The notes under the pieces: generated by a model | Database searches by the model: none | What the model saw: only the letters and a program-made list of their open reading frames with translations | Told to the model about the DNA's origin: nothing | Assembly (NCBI GenBank): GCA_031291335.1 | Contig: JARLJF010000136.1 | Coordinates: 1 to 64,000, forward strand | DNA length: 64,000 bases | Direction of reading: 5' to 3' | DNA from: Pandoraea sp. | Lineage (GTDB): Bacteria > Pseudomonadota > Gammaproteobacteria > Burkholderiales > Burkholderiaceae | Part shown: piece after piece, positions 39,088 to 46,574 of the stretch | Layout of the letters: each line of letters opens with the position of its first letter | How positions within the stretch are numbered: the stretch's first letter is position 1 | Made by a program: the position numbers and the translations under genes

Positions 39088-39600
39088 ATGCCAACGTTCC
39101 CGGAAGCCATGCCGGCAGAAGCATTCGATGCAGACGAGAAGCAGGAAGTCCTCTCGCGATTCTTCGAAAGCGGTGGCGCACTGCGCATGCTGGCCGATCT
39201 CGACGAGGGCGACCTGGCACGCGTGCGTGCGCACGCGGGTCAGCGTTTTGCACAGGGGCAGATCGCCGCAGCGCAGCGTGTGTACTTCGTGCTCGCCACG
39301 CTCGACCAATGGTCGTTCGACGATTGGTTCGGACTCGGACTTTGCTACCAGCGACTCGGGCAGCACGAGCAGGCGTTGCCGTGCTTCGCGAAGGCTGGCG
39401 TGATCCGCGCTGCGGACCCGCGCCCGCCGTATCTCGCGGGAATGAGTTATGAGCACACGGGCAACCGGGAATTTGCACGCAAGTCATATGACGCAACGTT
39501 ACGCGTCTGTGGCCACCAGCCTCAGCACGACGCGCTGGCGCGCTCGGCCCGCGAGCGCCGCGACGCGCTGAACGACTCTTTGGAACCTAAAACAACATGA
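39088..39600 (+). CDS. SycD/LcrH/SscA-type TPR chaperone of T3SS translocators
   Basis: 170 residues from ATG 39088 (172 if GTG 39082, which overlaps the previous stop). Contains three TPR-like repeats: QIAAAQRVYFVLATLDQWS, DWFGLGLCYQRLGQHEQAL and PPYLAGMSYEHTGNREFARK. The length and three-repeat layout match SctG-class chaperones that keep SctE/SctB translocators soluble. Its stop overlaps the SctE start (ATGA), as in other translocon operons. Confidence 0.83.
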   Translation: MPTFPEAMPAEAFDADEKQEVLSRFFESGGALRMLADLDEGDLARVRAHAGQRFAQGQIAAAQRVYFVLATLDQWSFDDWFGLGLCYQRLGQHEQALPCFAKAGVIRAADPRPPYLAGMSYEHTGNREFARKSYDATLRVCGHQPQHDALARSARERRDALNDSLEPKTT

Positions 39601-41105
39601 CAGTCATTCATTCCTCGGGCGCTGGCTACGTGCCGGCCTGGACCAACAGCGCGACCGACGCGGCTACAGCGGCCTCCGAAGACGAAGCGGTCGAATCGGG
39701 CAACGCGGCTCGCAAACGACGCGAGCGGGCCGATTGGCTGCGTACCGAAGACTTCGCGCCGGACAAGTCGACCGGCGTCGACTGGCAGGACGCCGATGGC
39801 GCGTTTTCCCGTCTGCTGAATCGTCTCTTTGCGACGAGTAATGGAATGGCGGCCGAGGCGTTGCGCACGTCCAACGCCCAAGGCGCGACCAACCTGTCTG
39901 CACTCGAAAACCTCGACCCGTCCACGATGGCGATGATGGCGTCGATGATCGCGATGGACGCGTTGGGCGACACCGCAAAATCCACGCAGCGCGCGCTGGA
40001 ATTGTTGGGTGTACGGCAAGAGAAGCTGCGTCAGGATGACATCCAGAAATTCCGCGAGCAGATGGACAAGAACGCCGAAGACGCGAACAAGGCGCGCAAA
40101 GGTGGCATCTTCGGCGTGGTGTTCGACTGGCTCATTGCGGCGGTCGACGTGGTGGTTGGCGCCGTCAAGGTCGTGACGGGCGTTCTCACCATGAACCCGC
40201 TGATGATCGCGGGTGGCGTGGCCGACGTTGGTTCGGGGATTGCCGGACTCGGCGCCGCGTTCCACAAGACGATGGCGCTCGTCGACCCGAAGAACGCGGC
40301 GTATCACGAGAAAGAAGCGACCAAGTGGGGGCATGCGCAGTTGGCATTCCAGATGCTTGGCATGGTCATCGGCTTCGGCACGTCGATCAAGGGTTTCCTC
40401 GCCAAGCGGGCGACGACCAAAGCCGCGAGTCGCGTGTTCAAGGCGGGCGCGGGTGAAGCGCTGGAGCAAGCGGTCAAGTCGGGCGACAAAGCTGCCATCA
40501 ATGCGGTCAAGACGCGTGTGGTCTCGGAGATCGGATTCGTGGTCGGCAATGAGGTTGGCAAGCGCGTGGGCCGATCTCTGCTGCAAAGCGGCACGCAAGG
40601 CGCGCGCAGGCTCGCGAAGGCCGGCTTCAATCGCATGGCCGAGCAGTTCACGCAGCAGATGGTCGAGAAGATGGCGGCGCGTGCCTTCGACAAGATGGCG
40701 AAGAACGCTGTGAAGCAGGTTGCGCGGGGCAAGGCGGTGACTGCCAAAGGACTGACGAAGTCGTTCGCCTCGGGCATGAATACGCAAGCCTACTTCGCGC
40801 TGGCACGCGGGACGTGGTCGCTTTCCACGGCGATGCGTGGTGTATTCGCGGGCGCCAACTCGCTCGGACAGGGGATTATCGGCGTGCAGCGCTCGAAGCT
40901 GCAACTGGACGCCCGTGACCTTGCCGTCGACATGATGTGGTTGCAGATGCTCATGCAAATGAACGGAGACGACAAGAAGCGCGCCTCGAAGTCGATGGAA
41001 ACGCTCATGGGCCAGCAGAGCGACATTGCGGTATCTGCGGGCGAACAAGTGCAGAAAACCGGCGAGATGCGCATTCGAATGGCCGCGTCGGCGGCCCGCG
41101 CGTGA
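39597..41105 (+). CDS. sctE: SseC/EspD-family T3SS hydrophobic translocator (SctE)
   Basis: 502 residues. A hydrophobic region at 170-222 (GVVFDWLIAAVDVVVGAVKV; MIAGGVADVGSGIAGLGAAF) is flanked by a coiled coil near 130-165 and a long helical C-terminal half with repeated KMA/KNAVK stretches. This is the layout of pore-forming major translocators (SseC, EspD, YopB). The chaperone gene directly upstream and a minor translocator downstream complete the pair. Confidence 0.82.
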   Translation: MTVIHSSGAGYVPAWTNSATDAATAASEDEAVESGNAARKRRERADWLRTEDFAPDKSTGVDWQDADGAFSRLLNRLFATSNGMAAEALRTSNAQGATNLSALENLDPSTMAMMASMIAMDALGDTAKSTQRALELLGVRQEKLRQDDIQKFREQMDKNAEDANKARKGGIFGVVFDWLIAAVDVVVGAVKVVTGVLTMNPLMIAGGVADVGSGIAGLGAAFHKTMALVDPKNAAYHEKEATKWGHAQLAFQMLGMVIGFGTSIKGFLAKRATTKAASRVFKAGAGEALEQAVKSGDKAAINAVKTRVVSEIGFVVGNEVGKRVGRSLLQSGTQGARRLAKAGFNRMAEQFTQQMVEKMAARAFDKMAKNAVKQVARGKAVTAKGLTKSFASGMNTQAYFALARGTWSLSTAMRGVFAGANSLGQGIIGVQRSKLQLDARDLAVDMMWLQMLMQMNGDDKKRASKSMETLMGQQSDIAVSAGEQVQKTGEMRIRMAASAARA

Positions 41106-41164
41106 TCTGCCGTTGAATTCCCAGGCGCGGCATTCGCCGCGTCTTCTCTATTCGGAGTAACGAC

Positions 41165-41839
41165 ATGACGACTGCATTGAGTTCTACGTATCCGGCTTAC
41201 CGTCAGACGGACATCGCGGCATCGGAAGCGCAGCAACGAGCCGAGTCCGGCAGCGACGGTTCGCAGGTGCTGTCACGCATCCGCGAAAAGGCCGATGGAC
41301 TTCAGTCCGCGCAAGCGCTCATCGCACTGTTTCTCGCTATGCGAGTTGCGGAGCGCAACACCGATCAATCGTATCGCACGCGTCACGATGCCATGGTCTT
41401 CGAGCGTGGCGCAACGGCGCGCAGCGAGAAGTACAAGGCCAACCAGTCGCACTACAACGCGGGCTTGATGTCGGCCGTCGGCAGCATTGTTTCGGGAAGC
41501 TTCGCGTTTGTGGGGGGCGTGGGCTCCGGGGCGTCGGGTTTCGGTGGCGAACTGGGCAAGCTGAGAGTCGTCGGCACCGCGGTCGGTGAGACGACGAAGG
41601 GCTTCGGCCAGTTCGTGAAGTCGCCTTTCGATGTCGTGTCGAACGAAAAATCTCTCGACGGGCGCGACAACGACGTGGTGGGCGAATTCGAGATGTCGCT
41701 CACTGACGAGACGCGTCGTACCAACGATCGGTTGCGTCAGCGAATCGACGCGACGAGCGCCGATATCCGTGACGTCTTCCGCTCGATGTACGGCATGATC
41801 GGACAGCAGGTCACGAAGATGTACGACACCATCCGATAA
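41165..41839 (+). CDS. sctB: SseD/EspB-like T3SS minor translocator (SctB)
   Basis: 224 residues. A single hydrophobic Gly/Ser-rich segment at about 97-128 (AGLMSAVGSIVSGSFAFVGG) is the expected membrane piece, flanked by helical segments; the C-terminal part (DRLRQRIDATSADIRDVFRS) is amphipathic. Size and position after sctE fit SseD. Shine-Dalgarno GGAG lies 8 bases before the ATG. Confidence 0.72.
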   Translation: MTTALSSTYPAYRQTDIAASEAQQRAESGSDGSQVLSRIREKADGLQSAQALIALFLAMRVAERNTDQSYRTRHDAMVFERGATARSEKYKANQSHYNAGLMSAVGSIVSGSFAFVGGVGSGASGFGGELGKLRVVGTAVGETTKGFGQFVKSPFDVVSNEKSLDGRDNDVVGEFEMSLTDETRRTNDRLRQRIDATSADIRDVFRSMYGMIGQQVTKMYDTIR

Positions 41840-41843
41840 GCCC

Positions 41844-42272
41844 ATGACAGTCTGCGAGCGCGCCGTTGCGGCATTTTTCAGGACTCACCGTTTTACGGCG
41901 CGCGTCGAAGTCTGTGAACGCACGCGCATCGAAGTGGGACAGCGCGTCGAGAACGGCGAACTGTCTCTTTGCCATCGACTCGATAAAGGGGCATCGGGCA
42001 TCGTGCTCACGATCACTGACTTCCGGCTGAGTCCGGAGTCGAAGACCGGCGAGCATGCCGTGCGGCGCTTCTGCCAACTGATCCGGACGCTGCTGCGCAC
42101 CGTGCCCCATGTCGGCTACGTGCGCGGCATGATCCTGCCCGGGGTGGGCGACGCCCGTGTTCGCAGCGTGCGTTTGCGACTCGGCGCGATTCTGGAGCGC
42201 GAGGGTGCATTCTGGCGAGACGAGGACGGCGACCGTTGGCTGGTCTTCTGCCGCGAACACAGCCGGGGGTAG
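41844..42272 (+). CDS. SseE-position T3SS-associated small protein, function unknown
   Basis: 142 residues, beginning 4 bases after the SctB stop. Rich in charged residues with a beta-like centre (CHRLDKGASGIVLTITDFRL) and Arg-rich helix. In SPI-2 the gene after sseD is sseE (137 residues), and the size matches, but I cannot show sequence homology. The fold might be that of a class I type chaperone. Last gene of the translocon block; a convergent transporter gene follows. Confidence 0.5.
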   Translation: MTVCERAVAAFFRTHRFTARVEVCERTRIEVGQRVENGELSLCHRLDKGASGIVLTITDFRLSPESKTGEHAVRRFCQLIRTLLRTVPHVGYVRGMILPGVGDARVRSVRLRLGAILEREGAFWRDEDGDRWLVFCREHSRG

Positions 42273-42374
42273 GCCAACGGCTATGTTCGCGGCATGACAT
42301 GCATAGTCCGCCCCGCTCTGCGCCCGCTACATGCCATTGCACCCACATTCATCTCATGGGCAATCGGGGGGCAT

Positions 42375-43841
42375 TCAGGGGAGCATGCCGAGCACACGCC
42401 ACCAGAGATAGTCGAGCGGGAAGAGGAAGGCGAGTGTGATGATCGTCATGACGACGGTGAGTCTCGTGCCGTCGCGCATGCCCACGCCGCCCAGATGCAT
42501 CGCAATCATCATCGGCGGGCTTTGGTAAGGCAGCAGCACGGTGGAGAACACGGGCACCTGTAGCATCAGAACGGTATAGAGCGGCAACCCACTCGCAGCG
42601 GAGAGCTGCCCCGCCAGTGGCGTGAGTACGGCGGGCAGGCCGGGCAGCGTCGCCACGAGCCCGATGGCCGCGCCGATGACGATCAGCCACGCCGCATTGA
42701 TCACCGGTGTGCCGGGGGCCATGCTGACGGCATCCAGACAGAGCCGCGCCACCTTTTCTCCCAGTCCCGTATCCGCCACCACCGCACCCACACCGAGAAA
42801 GCCCGCCACGTAGACGAGCGGCGTGATGTGCATCTGCTCGGTGAAGACCTTGGGCGTGACGATGTGGATGGCAGGCAGCAGGCAGAGGATCGCCGCGGCC
42901 ACGGAGATCCATGCGGGGGAGATGCCGTGCCACGCGTCGGTCGCGAAACCGACGAGCGCCAGCGCGAGCAAGACCGACAGACGTCGCGCATCGCTCGAGA
43001 GCGGTGGCGGTGCTTCGGTCGAGACCTTGGTGAGCGGGCCATCGTCGGGGAACAAGCGGCAGATCACCCACACCAGAATGGCGGCCTTGAGTGCGCCGAG
43101 GACGGGGAAATGCAGCAGCAGATAGGGCGCGTAGTGCAGCTTCACGCCATAGAACGAGTCCGCCGCGCCCATCAGCACACTGTTCGGAATGTTCGCCGGC
43201 AGGATCGTCGTGGGCGGCATGTAGCTCGCGGCGGCGACAGTCATCACGAGACCGGTGCGTCCGCGACGTCCTTCAGTGAGACCGATGCGCTCGGCGAGTG
43301 CGAGCACGATAGGGATGAGCAGCAGAATGCGGCCGGTCGTCGACGGCATGACGAACGCCAACCCCACGCACGCGACCATCACGGAGGCGACATAACGTGG
43401 ATACGTCGGACGCTTGAGCGCGAAGACCGTCGCCGCAAGACGCGAGCCGAGCCCCGTGGTGCGCACGGCAATGCCGGTGACTGCGCCGCCGAAGACCAGC
43501 CACCATGCGGCGGAATGAAAGCCGGCGAAGATCACTTCCGGCTTCGCGACATGCAGCAGCACGGCGAGCAGGAAGAACGTCAGCGTGGTGATCGGCTCCG
43601 GGAACATGCCGAACGCCCATGCGCCGATGGTGAACAGTACGAGCACGGCGGCCTGGGCGGCGGTTGGCGACAGGCCGAGTGTGGTACTGCCGTGGCAGGT
43701 GGCCCATAAGGCGAGGGCGAGCAGCGCATACGCGGCGTAACCGCCAAGCGCCCGCCAGCGGGCACGCAAACGTTCGCGGCGCAGGAGGTCGGAAGCGGAG
43801 GGGACGTTGTTCTGTGTCTCGGGCGAAGCAGATTCGGTCAT
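42375..43841 (-). CDS. DASS/SLC13-family anion (dicarboxylate/sulfate) transporter
   Basis: 488 residues with about 12 hydrophobic segments. The MTVAAASYMPPTTILPANIPN segment is the family's hairpin signature region, and PVFSTVLLPYQSPPMMIA is its second-repeat counterpart with the conserved SPP. The first helix is at about residue 32. These carriers take dicarboxylates, citrate or sulfate with sodium. Monocistronic, facing the T3SS block. Confidence 0.8.
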   Translation of the reverse strand: MTESASPETQNNVPSASDLLRRERLRARWRALGGYAAYALLALALWATCHGSTTLGLSPTAAQAAVLVLFTIGAWAFGMFPEPITTLTFFLLAVLLHVAKPEVIFAGFHSAAWWLVFGGAVTGIAVRTTGLGSRLAATVFALKRPTYPRYVASVMVACVGLAFVMPSTTGRILLLIPIVLALAERIGLTEGRRGRTGLVMTVAAASYMPPTTILPANIPNSVLMGAADSFYGVKLHYAPYLLLHFPVLGALKAAILVWVICRLFPDDGPLTKVSTEAPPPLSSDARRLSVLLALALVGFATDAWHGISPAWISVAAAILCLLPAIHIVTPKVFTEQMHITPLVYVAGFLGVGAVVADTGLGEKVARLCLDAVSMAPGTPVINAAWLIVIGAAIGLVATLPGLPAVLTPLAGQLSAASGLPLYTVLMLQVPVFSTVLLPYQSPPMMIAMHLGGVGMRDGTRLTVVMTIITLAFLFPLDYLWWRVLGMLP

Positions 43842-43895
43842 GGCGCTTGTCGTTTTGATGATGGGCCAGGAGGGGGCTGCGTGTGGCTTGTGACG

Positions 43896-44243
43896 CTAAG
43901 ACGGTATTGCGATGCGCTCGAATTGGCCGTGCGCGGATCGATTGGGCTCCGCCGATAATGTGACGCCTAGGGCATGCATGACTCGCAATATCGTGAACAA
44001 GCGGGGCTGAGCGTTGGGGGCGAGCGCCTTATACAGGCTTTCCCGTCCGAGACCGGCCGCCACGGCCACCTGCGACATGCCTTTCGCTTTTGCGACGTCG
44101 GCAACCGCAGACAGGAAGACCGCAGCGTCATTTTCGTCGAGCGCCGCGTCAAGGGACTCGGCGATCATTTCGTCGCTGCCGAGAAACGTCGATGCATCGA
44201 AGCGTGTGATATCCGCGTGACTCCTCTTGACGTTTCTCCACAC
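43896..44243 (-). CDS. Addiction-module antidote protein (HigA-like), apparently without a toxin
   Basis: 115 residues. The core LDAALDENDAAVFLSAVADVAKAKGMSQ through AGLGRESLYKALAPNA is the helix-turn-helix antidote family (TIGR02684-like), where the antitoxin usually follows a RelE/HigB-type toxin in the same operon. No toxin ORF is seen in the 250 bases upstream (44244-44492) or downstream, so it may be an orphan. An AAGAGGAG stretch lies just inside the 5' end, so the true start may be slightly downstream of 44243. Confidence 0.75.
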   Translation of the reverse strand: MWRNVKRSHADITRFDASTFLGSDEMIAESLDAALDENDAAVFLSAVADVAKAKGMSQVAVAAGLGRESLYKALAPNAQPRLFTILRVMHALGVTLSAEPNRSAHGQFERIAIPS

Positions 44244-44492
44244 TGTTTGCGCGGCAGATGAGTGGGCACGTCATCACCTAGCCGGATTGTATCCACGTGG
44301 ATAAAAAAATCAAAGATGGTTTCGATCTGAATTTTATTGACTGCCGGATCGATTGCTTAGGGGGGGCGTGTGTCGAGGACGATTCCAATGACGCCGATCT
44401 CATCTGAAAGGCGAATACAATGAGTGCCGGTCTCGAAGGGCCTTCAATGAATTGATGCAGGAAGCATTCGTGCGTCTGGAACGAGCAAAGTC

Positions 44493-44825
44493 ATGACCGC
44501 TGCAACACCCAAGCCGTGGTTCCTCTACTTGCTGGAGTGTGCGGGCGGACGCATCTATACCGGCATCACCGTCGACGTGGACGCGCGTTATGCGGCGCAC
44601 GTCGCGGGTAAGGGCGCGCGCTTCACGCGTGCCTATCCGCCGTCGCGCGTGCTGCTGTCGCTCACGTTTGCCGATCGGTCGGCGGCCTCGCGGGCCGAGT
44701 ACCGCATCAAGCAATTGACCGCGTCGCAGAAGCGGGCGCTGATCGCCGGTACGTTCGTGTGCGATTTCGGCGAAGTCTCTGAAATCGCCGTCGACCTCAA
44801 GGCACCAGCCGCGCCTGCCGAATGA
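44493..44825 (+). CDS. GIY-YIG nuclease-superfamily protein (UPF0213 type)
   Basis: 110 residues. The family pattern is present as FLYLLECAGGRIYTGITVDV, with the conserved R in ARYAAH, and the ERAAEYRIK-type end is visible as RAEYRIKQLT. Small stand-alone GIY-YIG proteins of this type have no firmly settled role (DNA repair has been proposed for some). Its 3' end overlaps the convergent serine hydrolase gene by 29 bases. Confidence 0.85.
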   Translation: MTAATPKPWFLYLLECAGGRIYTGITVDVDARYAAHVAGKGARFTRAYPPSRVLLSLTFADRSAASRAEYRIKQLTASQKRALIAGTFVCDFGEVSEIAVDLKAPAAPAE

Positions 44826-46077
44826 TTCGTCGCACGTCGCGCTGAAGCGCCCCGAACTGGCCGCGCGACGGAATGGGCGACACCACGAGTGCCCAGCTAT
44901 CGCCGGGCACCGTCTTCTCCACTACCGTGTAATAGGTCGACTGCGTGCGGAAGAAATCAGCGATGCCGTCGTGACTGATCCGATAGCTACGCTCGCCCGC
45001 GCCCGCGAGCAGGAACACGCCAAGCGTGTAATACACGTCGCGATCGGCATTGACCGGTCCCGACTGCTTGTCGAGCAGCAGCGTGCGCAACGTCTTCTCG
45101 GTGAGCAGGCTCGGATGGCGAATGTCGAACACGCTCCACACCTTGAGCAGTGCGCCGGTCGACATCTGCCATCCCGCAAACGGCGCCAACAGACGCCAGC
45201 TATCGGGCAGCTTGGCATCCGTCACGCCGAGCGGCGCGAAGATGTTCTTCTCGCAGAAGTCCTTGTAATCGACGCCGGAGACGGCTTCGATCACCATGCC
45301 GAGCAGCAGATACGAGACGTTGGAGTAGACGAAGTCGGATTTGCCGCTCGAATGCCCGGCATCGCCCGCGTCGAGGTAGTTGAAGAAGTCGGCACTACCG
45401 CCCACACGCCGGATCGCTAGCCCGCTGAACAAGCCGTTGACGGGATCGTTGAAGCCGTTCGTGGCGAGGCCCGCACGATGCGCGAGCAGGCGTCGCACGG
45501 TCAACTCGCGCAGCGACGGATCGAGTGGTTTGCCGTGCTCCTTCGAGTAAGCGTCGAGCAGGTCGCCGAGTTTGGCGTCGAGCGAGAGCTTGCCCTGTTG
45601 CACGAGCAGCGCGATGCCGATGGCGGTCACCGACTTCGACAGACTGGCGACGGGCAGCAACTGCTGAACCTCGTCACCCGACGTGGCCGCTTCGAGCACG
45701 CTGCCGGCATCCGATTCGGTGCGCAGCCATACGTGCGACAGGTTGTAGTGCTCCTTGAGCTGCGCCACCCCCTGCGCGATGGTCGACTGACCGATCGGAA
45801 CGGCAGGTCTGATCGGCGTGGCCGTGCCGGACGACGGCAGGGCGACGACGGCATTGCCCGCGCTCGCGGCACCGGCCTGCGAGGCAGTTTGGGTTTGGGC
45901 GAGCGCATGGCTCGCCATCATCAGCGTAACAGTGCCCAGCAGGACACCCAGAATCGCACGGCGCACAGACGCACCGCATCGACCCATGGCACGCACGACG
46001 GCATGCGGATTGCATCGCAATGCCAACGGCGTGTTCAGACGTGCCCCTGCCGGACGGCCATGCCGTTCGACGTTCAT
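44797..46077 (-). CDS. Exported serine hydrolase, class C beta-lactamase family
   Basis: 426 residues. A signal-peptide-like segment ends around residue 60 (RRAILGVLLGTVTLMMASHA LA-Q), followed by the class C hydrolase domain with SLSK (VASLSKSVTAIG, nucleophile S), YSN (FVYSNVSYLLLGM) and HDG near the C-terminus as the KTG-position motif. ATG 46077 is preferred because of the strong GGGGGAG site before it; ATG 45987 would give a shorter leader. Could act as esterase or peptidase rather than a beta-lactamase. Confidence 0.8.
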   Translation of the reverse strand: MNVERHGRPAGARLNTPLALRCNPHAVVRAMGRCGASVRRAILGVLLGTVTLMMASHALAQTQTASQAGAASAGNAVVALPSSGTATPIRPAVPIGQSTIAQGVAQLKEHYNLSHVWLRTESDAGSVLEAATSGDEVQQLLPVASLSKSVTAIGIALLVQQGKLSLDAKLGDLLDAYSKEHGKPLDPSLRELTVRRLLAHRAGLATNGFNDPVNGLFSGLAIRRVGGSADFFNYLDAGDAGHSSGKSDFVYSNVSYLLLGMVIEAVSGVDYKDFCEKNIFAPLGVTDAKLPDSWRLLAPFAGWQMSTGALLKVWSVFDIRHPSLLTEKTLRTLLLDKQSGPVNADRDVYYTLGVFLLAGAGERSYRISHDGIADFFRTQSTYYTVVEKTVPGDSWALVVSPIPSRGQFGALQRDVRRIIRQARLVP

Positions 46078-46574
46078 TTCAACTCCCCCCGCGCACGATG
46101 CTTCGAACCGCGAATCGACTCTCTTCGGAGTCAGAATGGTTCGGTGTGCGCACGTGCCGCATTGCGGCGATCTTCGAGATCGAAGTTTAGGAAAAACTTC
46201 GCTCAAGTACCTAGTAAAAACCCTGCATTTTACATTAAGTTGCACGTATCGCGGCCGCGTGCCCATAGCCGCGCGCAATCGTCCCGGGGGAACCCCGTGC
46301 GACGGGGGCGGCGCGCCGGCTGTTACCGATATTGCGCCGCCGAAACCTTCTCGCATCACGAGAGATCGGGTGCGATTCGCCGCCCCATGGGCCTCGCAGG
46401 GCATCATGGCCGTGGTGTCGAGCGTGCCGTCGACCGTTTTGTCAGCCGTCACCGACAAGACCTGTCACGCATCGCGGTGTAAGCTATCTCCCCAGACAGG
46501 CTCCGACTCGCCCGTAGGCCGTAGGGGCGGCGTCCCGTAGATGGCGTCGTGCCGGCCGAAGGCTCGACCGATAC
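46078..46574. other. Divergent control region between the serine hydrolase and mprF
   Basis: About 500 bases without a gene. A local AT-rich tract (46190-46240, with TACATTAAGTTGCACG) stands out, probably the leftward promoter. A GC-rich block follows, and a possible rightward -10 (TAAGCT) lies near 46481 in front of mprF. No clear operator found. Confidence 0.35.

Noticed and set aside
39522-41048. Reverse-strand ORF of 508 codons under sctE
   Set aside because: Antisense shadow with Arg/His-rich composition; sctE is supported by context.
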